A stretch of DNA of 64,000 nt from Lactobacillus jensenii DSM 20557 (GCF_001436455.1 NZ_AYYU01000001.1:4243-68242), one strand, 5' to 3'; counted from the stretch's first letter, positions 35,379-45,006 are shown. Program-made: numbers and translations. Notes: a model not told the origin generated them from the sequence alone.

Positions 35379-35455
35379 GTGAAACCTCACATCTGCAACC
35401 GCACATGCTAGGTCACAAGTCTTTCATGTGAAGGCACCTGGCTTGGCGAGTCTAA
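35379..35455 (+). promoter_or_regulatory. ribosomal protein L21 leader
   Basis: A structured 5' UTR just before rplU with the L21-leader layout of Firmicutes: a small hairpin GTGAAACCTCAC, then nested pairing CACATG/CATGTG and AGGT/ACCT, then GGCTTGGCGAG. The family is thought to mediate autoregulation by L21. Confidence 0.7.
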
Positions 35456-35478
35456 GTATTTTTTATGGAGGTGTACAA

Positions 35479-35790
35479 ATGTACGCAGTAATTAAGACCG
35501 GTGGTAAGCAATACAAGGTTGCTAAGGGCGACAGTGTTTTTGTAGAAAAGCTTGATGTTGAAGCTGGCGAAAAGGTAACTTTTGATCAAGTAATTCTTGT
35601 TTCTGATGGTAAAGACGTTAAAGTTGGTACTCCATTAGTTGAAGATGCAAAAGTTGTGGCTACTGTTGAAAAGCAAGGTAAGGAAAAGAAGGTTGTAACT
35701 TTCAAGTACAAGCCTAAGAAGCACTCACACAGTAAATATGGTCACCGTCAACCTTACACTAAGGTAACTATCGAAAGCATTGAAGCTTAA
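35479..35790 (+). CDS. rplU: 50S ribosomal protein L21
   Basis: 103 residues beginning [14 protein letters not shown] and ending in the basic RNA-binding part [27 protein letters not shown] precedes ATG 35479; the frame opens earlier inside the leader. rpmA follows after 18 bases. Confidence 0.97.
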   Translation: MYAVIKTGGKQYKVAKGDSVFVEKLDVEAGEKVTFDQVILVSDGKDVKVGTPLVEDAKVVATVEKQGKEKKVVTFKYKPKKHSHSKYGHRQPYTKVTIESIEA

Positions 35791-35808
35791 TAAGAGGTGA
35801 ATAATATT

Positions 35809-36108
35809 ATGATGATGAATAACTTTTCAACTATGAACTTATTTGCCCACCACAAGGGTGGTGGTTCAACTGCCAATGGTCGTAACTCAGCTGGTCGTCG
35901 TCTTGGCGCAAAGCGTGCTGACGGTCAAGCAGTAAACGCTGGTTCAATTATCTACCGTCAACGTGGTACTAAGATCCACCCAGGTAAGAACGTTGGTATC
36001 GGTGGTGACGACACTTTATTTGCTTTAGTAAATGGTGTTGTTAAGTTTGAACGTCTTGGTAAAACTAGAAAGCAAGTTTCTGTTTACCCAGTTGAAGAAG
36101 CAAAATAA
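35809..36108 (+). CDS. rpmA: 50S ribosomal protein L27
   Basis: L27 core [21 protein letters not shown] with a short N-terminal extension ([12 protein letters not shown]) before it. In Firmicutes such an extension is removed by the protease Prp, whose gene normally lies between rplU and rpmA; here no gene fits in the 18-base gap. AGAGGTG precedes ATG 35809; GTG 35797 is the frame opening. Confidence 0.95.
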   Translation: MMMNNFSTMNLFAHHKGGGSTANGRNSAGRRLGAKRADGQAVNAGSIIYRQRGTKIHPGKNVGIGGDDTLFALVNGVVKFERLGKTRKQVSVYPVEEAK

Positions 36109-36121
36109 GACTATTTTTTGC

Positions 36122-36153
36122 AGACTGAAGGCATAATGTCTTCGGTCTTTTTT
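36122..36153 (+). terminator. intrinsic terminator of rplU-rpmA
   Basis: GACTGAAG / CTTCGGTC stem with one G-T pair, 9-base loop, six T. Confidence 0.8.
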
Positions 36154-36172
36154 AATATTTGAGGTATAGCTT

Positions 36173-37279
36173 ATGACTGACTCTTTACTTTTGACATTGA
36201 CACAAGCAAGGATTAACAAAGTTCTTGAATTAATGAAGCAATATAATGCAGATGCCTTCTTAATTTTTAATCAAGCTAACTATCGTTATTTAACAAATTT
36301 TACAGGTGAAGAAGCTCAATTAATTTTGACAAATAGTGGTGATCGCTATTTATTATCAGATTCTAGATTTGCCGGTCAAATCAAGGCTCAAGCAAGTGGA
36401 GAATTGACCGCAATTATGAAGCAAACTAGCGAAGTAAATGAAATTAGTCGAGTTTTAAAAAAGCTAGCAGTAAAGAAACTAATTGTTGAAGGTGAATTTA
36501 TTTCAGCAACTGAGTTTTCTGAACTTGAAGAGGCTAATCCAGATTGTCAATTTGTCCTTGTAGAAGAACTTGTTGAACAAGTTAGAAATGTTAAAGATGA
36601 GTTGGAGTTACAAGCTCTACAAAAGGCTATTTCCATTTCACTAGAAAGCTTTAAAGAAATTTTACCGATGATTAAACCTGGAGCAGTTGAAAGAGACATC
36701 GCTGCAAAGCTAGATTATCTATTTAAACTTAATGGTGGTGATGGGCCTTCATTTGAAACAATTATTGCTTCAGGTGTGCGTTCTAGTTGGGCTCATGGTG
36801 TTGCCAGTGATAAGGTAATTGAACAAGGAGATTTAGTAGTCTGTGATTTTGGTAGCTTTTATGATGGCTATACTGCTGATATTACTAGAACTGTTGCAGT
36901 TGGTAATGTAGATGTTGAATTAGAGAAAATATATAAGATTGTTCATGAGGCTCAAAGAAGAGGAATTGAAGCTGCAGTAGTTGGTAATACTGGGTCAGAT
37001 GTAGATAAGGCGGCCAGAGATTATATCTCAGAGCAAGGATATGGTAAATATTTTGGTCATGGGATAGGCCATGGAATTGGTTTAGAAATCCATGAATTGT
37101 GTATGCCAGCCTTACCTTTCAAAAAGCAAAAATTAGTTAATAATATGGCTATCACTGTTGAACCGGGAATATATCTTCCTGAAAAAGGCGGTGTTAGAAT
37201 TGAAGATGATATTTTAGTTAATGGAGAAAGTCCAGAAACTATGTCATCGTTTAAAAAAGATGAACTAATTCACTTATAA
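36173..37279 (+). CDS. pepP: Xaa-Pro aminopeptidase (M24 family)
   Basis: Cytoplasmic dimetal peptidase cutting N-terminal residues before proline. The C-terminal pita-bread domain has all five ligands: Asp in CDFGSFYDGYTADITRT (two), His in GHGIGHGIG, Glu in VEPGIYLP and Glu in GGVRIEDD. The N-terminal creatinase-like domain spans about residues 1-130. It precedes efp as in B. subtilis and many lactobacilli. Confidence 0.92.
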   Translation: MTDSLLLTLTQARINKVLELMKQYNADAFLIFNQANYRYLTNFTGEEAQLILTNSGDRYLLSDSRFAGQIKAQASGELTAIMKQTSEVNEISRVLKKLAVKKLIVEGEFISATEFSELEEANPDCQFVLVEELVEQVRNVKDELELQALQKAISISLESFKEILPMIKPGAVERDIAAKLDYLFKLNGGDGPSFETIIASGVRSSWAHGVASDKVIEQGDLVVCDFGSFYDGYTADITRTVAVGNVDVELEKIYKIVHEAQRRGIEAAVVGNTGSDVDKAARDYISEQGYGKYFGHGIGHGIGLEIHELCMPALPFKKQKLVNNMAITVEPGIYLPEKGGVRIEDDILVNGESPETMSSFKKDELIHL

Positions 37280-37347
37280 ATTAGTAAGAGTATGGAAATC
37301 TTTACCTATAATTGGTAAGATATTTAAGTAGAAATGAGGGATTACTT

Positions 37348-37917
37348 ATGACAATGATCTCAGTTAATGAGTTCAAAAACGGATTAACCATTGAACATAA
37401 TAATGATTTATGGAGAATTATCGAATTCCAACATGTTAAGCCTGGTAAGGGTAGTGCTTTTGTTCGTTCAAAATTAAAGAGTTTAAGAACAGGCGCAGTT
37501 CAAGACTACACTTTCCGCTCAACTGAAAAAGTTAACACAGCTGATATCCAAACTAAGCCAATGCAATACTTATACAACGATGGCTCAAGTTATGTATTTA
37601 TGGATATGAACACTTACGAACAACTTGAAATTCCAAATGCTGAAGTTGATCGTGAATCTAAGTTTTTAAAGGAAAACATGGAAGTTAATGTTATCATGCA
37701 TGGTAGCGAAACTTTGGGAATTGATTTACCAAATACTGTTGACCTTGAAGTTGCTGAAACAGAACCAGGTATTCGTGGTGATACTTCTTCCGGTGGTGGT
37801 AAGCCAGCTACAATGGAAACTGGTTTAGTAGTAAATGTTCCATTCTTTATTAATGCTGGTGATATTTTAACTATTAACACTGCTGATGGTAGTTATGTAT
37901 CACGTGCTAATAAGTAG
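37348..37917 (+). CDS. efp: translation elongation factor P
   Basis: Three-domain EF-P that relieves stalling at polyproline. The tip loop [11 protein letters not shown] carries the Lys that is modified in other bacteria. GAGGG precedes ATG 37348; ATG 37354 is also possible. TATAAT at 37307-37312 in a small hairpin is a candidate -10 but lacks a -35. Confidence 0.95.
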   Translation: MTMISVNEFKNGLTIEHNNDLWRIIEFQHVKPGKGSAFVRSKLKSLRTGAVQDYTFRSTEKVNTADIQTKPMQYLYNDGSSYVFMDMNTYEQLEIPNAEVDRESKFLKENMEVNVIMHGSETLGIDLPNTVDLEVAETEPGIRGDTSSGGGKPATMETGLVVNVPFFINAGDILTINTADGSYVSRANK

Positions 37918-37941
37918 TATTAATATTACGAGGTAAGAAAA

Positions 37942-38388
37942 ATGGCTGATAGTTCAACAATTCTTTTGACCAGTAATCAAGCTGGTGACGAAATCAAGAT
38001 TGATTTAAGCGTTTTGGAAGTGATTTTAGCAATCGCTGCTGAAAAAGTTGATGGTGTTGCTGCGATGCGTGGTAGTTTAAAGTCTGGGTTGAACTGGGTC
38101 TTAGGACGCCAAGATCGTGGTAAAGGTGTAGCTGTTTCAGTTAATCAAGATCACAAGATAGTAGCTGATGTCTATGCCTACTTTGATGCAGGTGTTAATG
38201 TTCCTAAGGTTGCTGCCAAAATCCAAGAAAAGTTGGCTGGGCAACTTTCTCAAATGACGGATCTAACCTTAACTACGGTTAATGTACATGTAGTTGGCCT
38301 TATTTTCCCAGATGAAAAAGCACATGTTACTAAAGTAGAAGAAGACAAGAAGGAATTATTTCCTGAGTCAGAAAAGGATGGGGAATAA
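37942..38388 (+). CDS. Asp23/Gls24 family protein (YqhY-like)
   Basis: 148-residue cytoplasmic protein with the Asp23/Gls24 core (EVILAIAAEKVDGVAAMRG ... VAVSVNQDHKIVADVYAYF) and an acidic tail. In Firmicutes YqhY lies between efp and nusB, as here, and has been linked to control of acetyl-CoA carboxylase activity. It overlaps nusB by one base (TAATG). Confidence 0.9.
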   Translation: MADSSTILLTSNQAGDEIKIDLSVLEVILAIAAEKVDGVAAMRGSLKSGLNWVLGRQDRGKGVAVSVNQDHKIVADVYAYFDAGVNVPKVAAKIQEKLAGQLSQMTDLTLTTVNVHVVGLIFPDEKAHVTKVEEDKKELFPESEKDGE

Positions 38389-38789
38389 TGTCGCAACACG
38401 ATAGTCGTAGAATTGCAATGCAAGCAATTTTTCTCGCTAATGGCGAACCAGATCTGACTATTGAACAGGTGGAAACAAAAGTTGCTAAAAGTTTAGATTT
38501 AAAAGAAATCCCTGCTTATGCTCATGAAATTATTGCTGGTGTTTTAGCTAAGAGACCTGAGATTGAAGCTGATATTAGCAAGTATCTTAAAAAGGGCTGG
38601 CGTTTAGAACGGGTAAATCGAATTTCTGTAGCAATCATGGAAGTCGCAATCTTCGAAATTAGTCAAAGTGATGCAATTTCAGCTCCAGCAGCTGTAAATG
38701 AAGCTTTAATTTTGTGTGAAGAATTTGATGATCCAAAATCTAAATCATTTATCAACGGAATTTTGGCAAATTTTATGCCAAGCAAGTAA
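38388..38789 (+). CDS. nusB: transcription antitermination factor NusB
   Basis: 133-residue all-helical NusB: starts QHDSRRIAMQAIF and ends with the conserved NEALILCEEFDDPKSKSFINGIL. It acts with NusE/S10 at boxA in rRNA transcription. A strong terminator follows. Confidence 0.95.
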   Translation: MSQHDSRRIAMQAIFLANGEPDLTIEQVETKVAKSLDLKEIPAYAHEIIAGVLAKRPEIEADISKYLKKGWRLERVNRISVAIMEVAIFEISQSDAISAPAAVNEALILCEEFDDPKSKSFINGILANFMPSK

Positions 38790-38791
38790 TT

Positions 38792-38818
38792 AATGCCGGC
38801 TTTTGCCGGCATTTTTTG
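38792..38818 (+). terminator. intrinsic terminator after nusB
   Basis: ATGCCGGC / GCCGGCAT perfect stem with TTTT loop and T-run. Confidence 0.92.
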
Positions 38819-38835
38819 TTAAGGAGATGTAGTTG

Positions 38836-39687
38836 ATGGGAGAAATACTAGATGGTAAGGCATTAGCTAACGTTTTATCTGAAGAAATTAAAGAAAAAGT
38901 TAAGGTAATGACTGCTAGCGGAATTAAGCCACACTTTTGTGTAATTAATATTGGTGATGATCCAGCGAGCAAAGTATATGTCAGAGCGAAAAAAAGACGT
39001 GCTGAGAAATTAGGAATTGATCAAGAAATTTTTCAATTACCTGCAGAAACTACTGAAGAAGAAGCTTTGACCCTAATCCAAAAATTGAATAAAGATCCCC
39101 AAATTAATGGTGTAATGGTTCAACTTCCTGTACCAAGTCAAATTAATTCAGATCATTTAATTGAAGCAATTAATCCAGAAAAAGATGTCGATGCCTTAAC
39201 TGCAACTAATGTGGGTCGTCTATGGCAAGGAACACATTTTGTTAAACCTGCTACAGCCTGTGGCATTATTGATTTATTAGATCATTATAAGATTTCAATT
39301 GATGGTAAAAAGGCTGTTATCATTGGTAGAAGCAATATTGTTGGTAAGCCATTAGCTGCATTATTGCTTGAAAGAAATGCTACCGTAACGTTAGCACATT
39401 CACATACTAAGAATTTAGTGGAATTAACAAAGCAAGCTGACATTTTAGTGGCTGCTGTTGGAAAGGCAAAGCTTGTCACCGAAGATATGGTAAAAGAAGG
39501 AGCAGTTGTAATTGACGTCGGTATAAATCGAATCGACGGTCATTTGGTTGGAGATGTTGATTTCGAAAATGTTAAAAAGAAAGCAAGTTATATTACTCCA
39601 GTTCCAGGTGGGGTTGGCCCATTGACTGTTGAGAGTTTAATGCAACAAGTTGTTGCCTTGACAAGGAGACAAAATGGAAAGTCATGA
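38836..39687 (+). CDS. folD: bifunctional methylene-THF dehydrogenase/methenyl-THF cyclohydrolase
   Basis: Interconverts 5,10-methylene-THF and 10-formyl-THF, feeding purine and formyl-Met-tRNA synthesis (fmt is later in this window). DDPASKVYVRAKKR carries the catalytic Tyr/Lys; GRSNIVGKP is the NADP loop and PVPGGVGPLT the C-terminal signature. AAGGAG lies 9 bases before ATG 38836; the TTG at 38833 is equally in frame. It overlaps xseA by 14 bases. Confidence 0.96.
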   Translation: MGEILDGKALANVLSEEIKEKVKVMTASGIKPHFCVINIGDDPASKVYVRAKKRRAEKLGIDQEIFQLPAETTEEEALTLIQKLNKDPQINGVMVQLPVPSQINSDHLIEAINPEKDVDALTATNVGRLWQGTHFVKPATACGIIDLLDHYKISIDGKKAVIIGRSNIVGKPLAALLLERNATVTLAHSHTKNLVELTKQADILVAAVGKAKLVTEDMVKEGAVVIDVGINRIDGHLVGDVDFENVKKKASYITPVPGGVGPLTVESLMQQVVALTRRQNGKS

Positions 39688-41035
39688 TAAATATTTATCT
39701 GTTTCTGATTTAAATTATTACATCAATTTAAAATTTAAAAACGATCCATATTTGCATCAAGTATTTTTAAAAGGTGAATTATCTAATTTTCGCTATCGTA
39801 GAAATTCCCATCAATATTTTTCATTAAAAGATGAAAAAGCCAAAATTAATGTAGTAATGTTTCGATCAGCCTTTGAAAAGTTAAAATTTAAACCAGAAGA
39901 GGGTATGAAAGTCTATGTAAGTGGTTATATTGGCGTTTATCCACCACAAGGCTCATATCAATTTTATGCTCAAACGATGGAGCCAGCTGGTTTGGGTGAG
40001 CTGTATGAAAGATTGCGTCAATTGCAAGAAAAGTTATCTAAAGAAGGGCTTTTTGCTGCCGAACATAAGAAAAGATTACCAAGATTTCCAGATAAGATTG
40101 CTGTTGTAACTAGCGCATCAGGTGCTGTTATCCATGATATTATGGTAACCGCTAACCGGCGCTTTCCGCACGCTGAAATAGATCTGTTCCCTGCTCAAGT
40201 TCAAGGTGAAACAGCAGCTGCAAGTTTGGTAAATGCTATGGAGCAAATCAAAGAGCGTGCTGATGAATATGATGTAATGATTATTGGACGAGGCGGAGGA
40301 TCACTGGAAGATTTATGGCCATTTAATGAAGAAGAAGTGGTTCGTTCCGTGTATAGTATGCCTATGCCTGTCATTAGTTCGGTAGGCCATGAAACTGATA
40401 CGACCTTGTGTGATTTAGTTGCTGACGCTCGAGCAGCTACTCCGACAGCAGCAGCAGAGTATGCAACACCTAATTTGAGCGATGAATTAGCAGGATTGCA
40501 TCAGTTGCAAAGCAGACTCTTAACAAGTATGCAATCATGCATTCGGGAACGTAAACAGGCACTTCAAAGAATTCAAAACTCTCCTATTATGCGTGAACCA
40601 ATGCGTCTTTATGATCAACAAGCACAAAGTGTCGATCAACTAGCCGGAAGACTGATGCAGATTATCAAAGTTATTTTGCAGAATAATCGTCAAAATTTAA
40701 AAATTAGTGAGCAAAAGTTATTAGCGCAAAGTCCCAAAAGATTGCTTGAACGAACTAAACAAAGTAATGATTATTTAAATCAGCGATTATTCAGTGCAAT
40801 GAAAACTTTTTTGAAAGATAAAAGAACTCTTTTTCAACAACAAGTCCAAACCCTTGAAGATATCAGTCCTCTTAAAGTGTTAGGTCGGGGATATATATAT
40901 ACAAGTAACCAAGCTGGAGAGACGGTTATGTCAGTTAAAAATATAGCCAAGGATGAGGTCTTAAATTTACATTTTGCAGATGGTAATGCTGAAGCTAAGA
41001 TTTTAGAAGTAGAGGATAATGAAAATGCCAAGTAA
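39674..41035 (+). CDS. xseA: exodeoxyribonuclease VII large subunit
   Basis: 453 residues: N-terminal OB fold (LKGELSNFRYRRNSHQYFSL), catalytic domain (VTSASGAVIHDI, GRGGGSLEDLW, SVGHETDTTL) and a long coiled-coil C-terminus. Degrades single-stranded DNA. It overlaps folD and xseB. Confidence 0.95.
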   Translation: MESHDKYLSVSDLNYYINLKFKNDPYLHQVFLKGELSNFRYRRNSHQYFSLKDEKAKINVVMFRSAFEKLKFKPEEGMKVYVSGYIGVYPPQGSYQFYAQTMEPAGLGELYERLRQLQEKLSKEGLFAAEHKKRLPRFPDKIAVVTSASGAVIHDIMVTANRRFPHAEIDLFPAQVQGETAAASLVNAMEQIKERADEYDVMIIGRGGGSLEDLWPFNEEEVVRSVYSMPMPVISSVGHETDTTLCDLVADARAATPTAAAEYATPNLSDELAGLHQLQSRLLTSMQSCIRERKQALQRIQNSPIMREPMRLYDQQAQSVDQLAGRLMQIIKVILQNNRQNLKISEQKLLAQSPKRLLERTKQSNDYLNQRLFSAMKTFLKDKRTLFQQQVQTLEDISPLKVLGRGYIYTSNQAGETVMSVKNIAKDEVLNLHFADGNAEAKILEVEDNENAK

Positions 41036-41267
41036 AAAAAATAATTTTGAAGAACAATTAGCAGATCTTGAGAAAATAGTTAATAATCTTGAAAATGGTA
41101 ATGTTCCATTGGATGAAGCTTTGGAACAATTTCAAGCTGGAGTGAAAATTAGCCGAGATTTAGAGAAAAAGTTAACAGCAGCAGAAGAAACAGTTGCTAA
41201 ATTAATTGATAAAGACGGCTCTGAACATGAATTAGATCCACAAAATGCAGCTGCACCAGAGGAATAA
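41025..41267 (+). CDS. xseB: exodeoxyribonuclease VII small subunit
   Basis: 80-residue helical partner of XseA: FEEQLADLEKIVNNLENG and LDEALEQFQAGVK are the hallmark. I choose ATG 41025, 9 bases after GAGG, over ATG 41019. One base separates it from ispA. Confidence 0.93.
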   Translation: MPSKKNNFEEQLADLEKIVNNLENGNVPLDEALEQFQAGVKISRDLEKKLTAAEETVAKLIDKDGSEHELDPQNAAAPEE

Positions 41268-41268
41268 A

Positions 41269-42135
41269 ATGACAGAATTTACCAACTTTTATAAAAAATA
41301 CCAACCAATTATTGATCATTACCTTGAACAACATTTAGCTAGTGAAATTGAAGATAAGAAGTTTAGCCAAATTATGGCTTACTCAGTTATGGCAGGTGGT
41401 AAAAGACTTCGACCATTACTTTTTTTGGCAACATTAATTTCTCTAGGAAAAGAAATTAATGAAAAAGAAATACGAGTTGCTTGTGGAATTGAATTAATTC
41501 ATACGTATTCCCTAATTCATGATGACTTACCAGCGATGGATAATGATGATTATCGACGTGGAATGCTTACTAGTCATAAAAAATGGGGCGAAGCGGAGGC
41601 AATTTTGGCAGGTGACGCATTATTACCTATGGGGCTTGAATGGATTGCTAGTGCTAAAAATGCTGAAATGGTGGCTGTAATGGCAAATGCAATTGGCCCC
41701 AATGGCATGGCTGGCGGACAATATTTAGATATTGATTCAACTAATAATGAAGCTGTTAAAGAAGATAATAATTTTATTAATCGAATGGAATGGCTTAAAA
41801 CTGGTTGCCTTATTAAAGCTAGTGTTGAACTTGCAACAATTTATGCTAATGCAAATGATCTTTTGCGTAAGAACTTAGTTGATTTTAGTGCTAATTTTGG
41901 GCGAGCTTATCAAATTTATGATGATTTAGTTGATGTTATTCAGACTAGCCAAGAAGCTGGCAAAGCAACTCATAAGGACGAAGAAGAAGGTAAAAATAAT
42001 ACTTTAACTTTGCTAGGGATTGATCAAAGTCGAGAAGAATTAAAAGAATTGATTTCGGCAGCAAAATCTAATTTAGATGGATTAAATAGTGAAGTATTGT
42101 TAGGATTCTTAGACCTATATAAAAAGGTGTTGTAA
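41269..42135 (+). CDS. ispA: polyprenyl (farnesyl/geranyl) diphosphate synthase
   Basis: Short-chain trans-prenyltransferase. First Asp-rich motif HDDLPAMDNDDYRRG and second YDDLVD, with GGKRLRP near the N-terminus. 288 residues. It supplies C15 primer for undecaprenyl and other isoprenoids. ATG 41269 has AGAGGA upstream. It overlaps tlyA by one base; dxs is absent from this position, in line with mevalonate-pathway lactobacilli (inference). Confidence 0.94.
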   Translation: MTEFTNFYKKYQPIIDHYLEQHLASEIEDKKFSQIMAYSVMAGGKRLRPLLFLATLISLGKEINEKEIRVACGIELIHTYSLIHDDLPAMDNDDYRRGMLTSHKKWGEAEAILAGDALLPMGLEWIASAKNAEMVAVMANAIGPNGMAGGQYLDIDSTNNEAVKEDNNFINRMEWLKTGCLIKASVELATIYANANDLLRKNLVDFSANFGRAYQIYDDLVDVIQTSQEAGKATHKDEEEGKNNTLTLLGIDQSREELKELISAAKSNLDGLNSEVLLGFLDLYKKVL

Positions 42136-42947
42136 TGGCTAAAGAACGTGCAGATGTAATTTTATTTAAACAAGGACTCTTTCATTCCCGTTCTCAAGCA
42201 CAAAGAGCAATTATGGCGGGTTTAGTTACAGATCATTTACATCAAAGAATTGATAAGGCTGGGGAAAAATTCCCAGAAGATGAACATTTTTATATTAAAG
42301 ATGATGGTCAAAAATATGTATCTAGAGGTGGCTTTAAATTAGAAAAGGCACTAAAAGTTTTTGACATTGATTTAACTGACAAATTATGTTTAGACATTGG
42401 TGCATCAACTGGTGGATTTACTGATGTTGCATTGCAAAATGGGGCCAAAAAAGTTTACGCTCTTGATGTAGGCTATAATCAACTGGCTTGGCAGCTCAGA
42501 GATGATTCAAGAGTAGTTGTGATGGAAAGACAAAACTTTAGATATTCTAAATCAGCAGATTTTACAGATGGTTTACCTGATTTTGCAATGACTGATGTTT
42601 CTTTTATTTCATTAGATTTAATCATGCCACCTATGTTTGAAATACTAAAAGATCAGTGTGATGCTGTTTGTTTAATTAAACCACAATTTGAAGCTGGACC
42701 TGAGCATGTAGGGAAAAATGGTATTGTTCGCGATCACAGTGTACATGAAGCAGTTATCAAACATACCATTGAAAAGGCATTAGAAATCGGTTTTGATGTC
42801 TTGGGAATTGATTATTCTCCTATTAAAGGCGGAAAAGGTAATATTGAGTTTTTAATTCATCTTCGTAAAAATCTTGCAGATCCTAGTCAGCTACTATGGG
42901 ATGGCGATATTAAATCTGTAATTGATGCTGCTGTAAATCAGCTTTAA
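42135..42947 (+). CDS. tlyA: TlyA family RNA methyltransferase
   Basis: N-terminal S4 RNA-binding domain (ADVILFKQGLFHSRSQAQ) and FtsJ-type Rossmann domain with LDIGASTGGFTDVAL and DVSFISLD. Homologues 2'-O-methylate rRNA; older annotation as hemolysin A is not supported by the domain. Followed directly by recN without the argR/ahrC gene often found between them. Confidence 0.92.
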   Translation: MAKERADVILFKQGLFHSRSQAQRAIMAGLVTDHLHQRIDKAGEKFPEDEHFYIKDDGQKYVSRGGFKLEKALKVFDIDLTDKLCLDIGASTGGFTDVALQNGAKKVYALDVGYNQLAWQLRDDSRVVVMERQNFRYSKSADFTDGLPDFAMTDVSFISLDLIMPPMFEILKDQCDAVCLIKPQFEAGPEHVGKNGIVRDHSVHEAVIKHTIEKALEIGFDVLGIDYSPIKGGKGNIEFLIHLRKNLADPSQLLWDGDIKSVIDAAVNQL

Positions 42948-42960
42948 AGGAGAAAGAACA

Positions 42961-44646
42961 ATGTTAGTTGAATTAGACATTCAGAATTTTGCAATTATTA
43001 AAAATCTGAAAATCAAATTCAAGAAGAACATGACTGTCTTGATTGGTGAAACTGGGGCAGGGAAATCAATTTTAATTGATGCACTCTCTCTACTTTTGGG
43101 TCATCGTGCCCAAAGTGAAATGATTCGTTCAGGTGAAAAAAAGGCAATTGTAACGGGTCTTTTTACACTTAATGAAACTCAAAAACAAATTGTTGAGAAT
43201 TTATGTGATGAATATGGATTACCTTTAGATGGTGATGATCTGATTATCAGTAGAGAATTATCAAATAAAGGGCGAAATGTAATCAGAATTAATGGTCAAT
43301 TAACGACAATTACAGTTTTAGCACAAATAGGACAATATTTAGTTGATATCCATGGACAAAGTGATCAACAAATATTAATGAATCAAGATAGGCAAATTGA
43401 CTTAGTCGATGAATACGCAGGTCAAGATTTTAAAGTTGAGCTTGAGAATTATCAGACACTTTTTAAAAAATGGATAGAATTAACAAATAAATTAAAGCAT
43501 TTACAAAAAGGTGCTCAGGAATTAGCTCAACGGCATGATATCCTTCAATTTCAAAAAGATGAACTTGATTCTGCTGATTTAACAGATATTGACGAAGATG
43601 AAAAGCTAGAACAAGAATATGCAAAACTCAATAATTATCAAAAAATCGCAGAAACTGCTAATTATTTAGTGCAGTTATTTGATGATGATGAGCAAGGGCT
43701 AACAACTTTATTAGGTAATGCACAAAATGCTGCAGATGAGCTAGCCGAATATGGATCTGATTTTAAGAATATGGCCCAGTCATTATCAGATGGGGTATAT
43801 TCATTATCAGATAGTCGAAGTGAATTAGGTAATATAATGGATAATTTAGATTTTGATGAAGAAAGATTCCAATATGTTACTAATCGACTAGATACCTTGA
43901 ATAACTTAAAAAAGAAGTATGGCCCAGATTTATCAGATGTATTTGATTTTTATCAAAAGATTTCAAAAGAGCTTAGTCAATTTGAAATGGGTGGTCTAGA
44001 TGAAGATAAACTTCAAAAGGAAATAGGCCAACTAGAAGATAAAATGTCTGTATCAGCTCAAAAGCTTCATCAATTAAGAGAAAAAACTAGCTCACAACTT
44101 GAACAAGAAATTAAGTCTGAATTAGCAGATTTATTTATGGAAAAAGCTAGATTTTCTATCAGATTTGTTCAATCAAAAACTTTTAATGAACTAGGAACTG
44201 ATGAAGTGGCATTTTACATAGCTCCTAACCCTGGTGAAGAGTTGATGCCACTTGTCAAAATTGTTTCTGGTGGTGAACAATCCCGTTTGATTTTGGCCTT
44301 AAAAACTATTTTTTCAAAGGTTGAACCTGTTGGAACAATGGTCTTTGATGAAATTGATACTGGGGTTTCTGGTCGAGTGTCAGCAGCCATCGGAAAGAAA
44401 ATGCATTCAATTGGACAGCAAAAGCAAGTTATTGCAATTACGCACTCTGTTCAAGTAGCGGCAAGTAGTGATTGGCGTTATAAAATTGAAAAGCATGTTG
44501 AAGATGGCAATACTTACACTCAGGTTCATATGCTTAGTGATCAAGATAGTGTAAAAGCCATTGCACAAATGATGGCCGGAATTAATATAACATCAGCTGC
44601 AGAACAAAATGCTGCAGATTTAATTAAAAGAAGTCATGAAAAGTAA
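42961..44646 (+). CDS. recN: DNA repair protein RecN
   Basis: SMC-like ATPase acting early in double-strand-break repair. Walker A GETGAGKSIL, Q-loop region DIHGQSDQQ, two coiled-coil arms in the middle, signature SGGEQSRLILA and Walker B VFDEIDTGVSG. 561 residues is full length. AAAGGAG precedes the ATG. No LexA-like box is visible in the 13-base gap; the boxes lie downstream, before the next divergent gene. Confidence 0.96.
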   Translation: MLVELDIQNFAIIKNLKIKFKKNMTVLIGETGAGKSILIDALSLLLGHRAQSEMIRSGEKKAIVTGLFTLNETQKQIVENLCDEYGLPLDGDDLIISRELSNKGRNVIRINGQLTTITVLAQIGQYLVDIHGQSDQQILMNQDRQIDLVDEYAGQDFKVELENYQTLFKKWIELTNKLKHLQKGAQELAQRHDILQFQKDELDSADLTDIDEDEKLEQEYAKLNNYQKIAETANYLVQLFDDDEQGLTTLLGNAQNAADELAEYGSDFKNMAQSLSDGVYSLSDSRSELGNIMDNLDFDEERFQYVTNRLDTLNNLKKKYGPDLSDVFDFYQKISKELSQFEMGGLDEDKLQKEIGQLEDKMSVSAQKLHQLREKTSSQLEQEIKSELADLFMEKARFSIRFVQSKTFNELGTDEVAFYIAPNPGEELMPLVKIVSGGEQSRLILALKTIFSKVEPVGTMVFDEIDTGVSGRVSAAIGKKMHSIGQQKQVIAITHSVQVAASSDWRYKIEKHVEDGNTYTQVHMLSDQDSVKAIAQMMAGINITSAAEQNAADLIKRSHEK

Positions 44647-44648
44647 AT

Positions 44649-44697
44649 AAAAAGCTGAGAAGTAACGCTATTATGCGAAACTTTTCAGCTTTTTGTT
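44649..44697. terminator. bidirectional terminator after recN
   Basis: AAGCTGAGAAGT / ACTTTTCAGCTT stem, with inner CGC/GCG pairing, A-run before and T-run after; it also serves the convergent small gene. Confidence 0.8.
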
Positions 44698-44700
44698 TTA

Positions 44701-45006
44701 TTACGCAATATCTGTTCGAAAAATATCAGGAATATTGACGATATTAATTGCATCGGTATCAATATTTTTTATGATAATTTTATTATTAGGGCCGACCTTA
44801 ATAATTTTCCCAATAATATTGGTATTATCTTTAAGTGTAAGTAAAATATAACTGCGATGTAATAAAGCATAGCTAAGGTTAGTTAAAATGTAATGTTGTT
44901 TTTGTCCAACAATAGAAAGTTGATCTTGATCATAAGCAAAAATATCTTCAAACAAGTTAAAAGTTTTAGTTACTAAGTTTTTTCCAATAAGCTGTAAATT
45001 CTTCAT
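44701..45006 (-). CDS. small unknown protein, probably SOS-regulated
   Basis: 101 residues, no signal peptide or membrane span. The C-terminal half (LTLKDNTNIIGKIIKVGPNN, then KIIIKNI and VNIPDIFRTDIA) predicts a small beta barrel of the kind seen in YolD-like proteins, but the match is only by pattern and I do not recognise the family firmly. TTTAGGAGATTGAGAG gives a good ribosome binding site before the ATG. Its promoter is covered by three LexA-box-like sequences, and it is convergent with recN. In Bacillus, yolD-family genes are SOS-induced with Y-family polymerases; no polymerase gene is adjacent here. Confidence 0.75.
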   Translation of the reverse strand: MKNLQLIGKNLVTKTFNLFEDIFAYDQDQLSIVGQKQHYILTNLSYALLHRSYILLTLKDNTNIIGKIIKVGPNNKIIIKNIDTDAINIVNIPDIFRTDIA

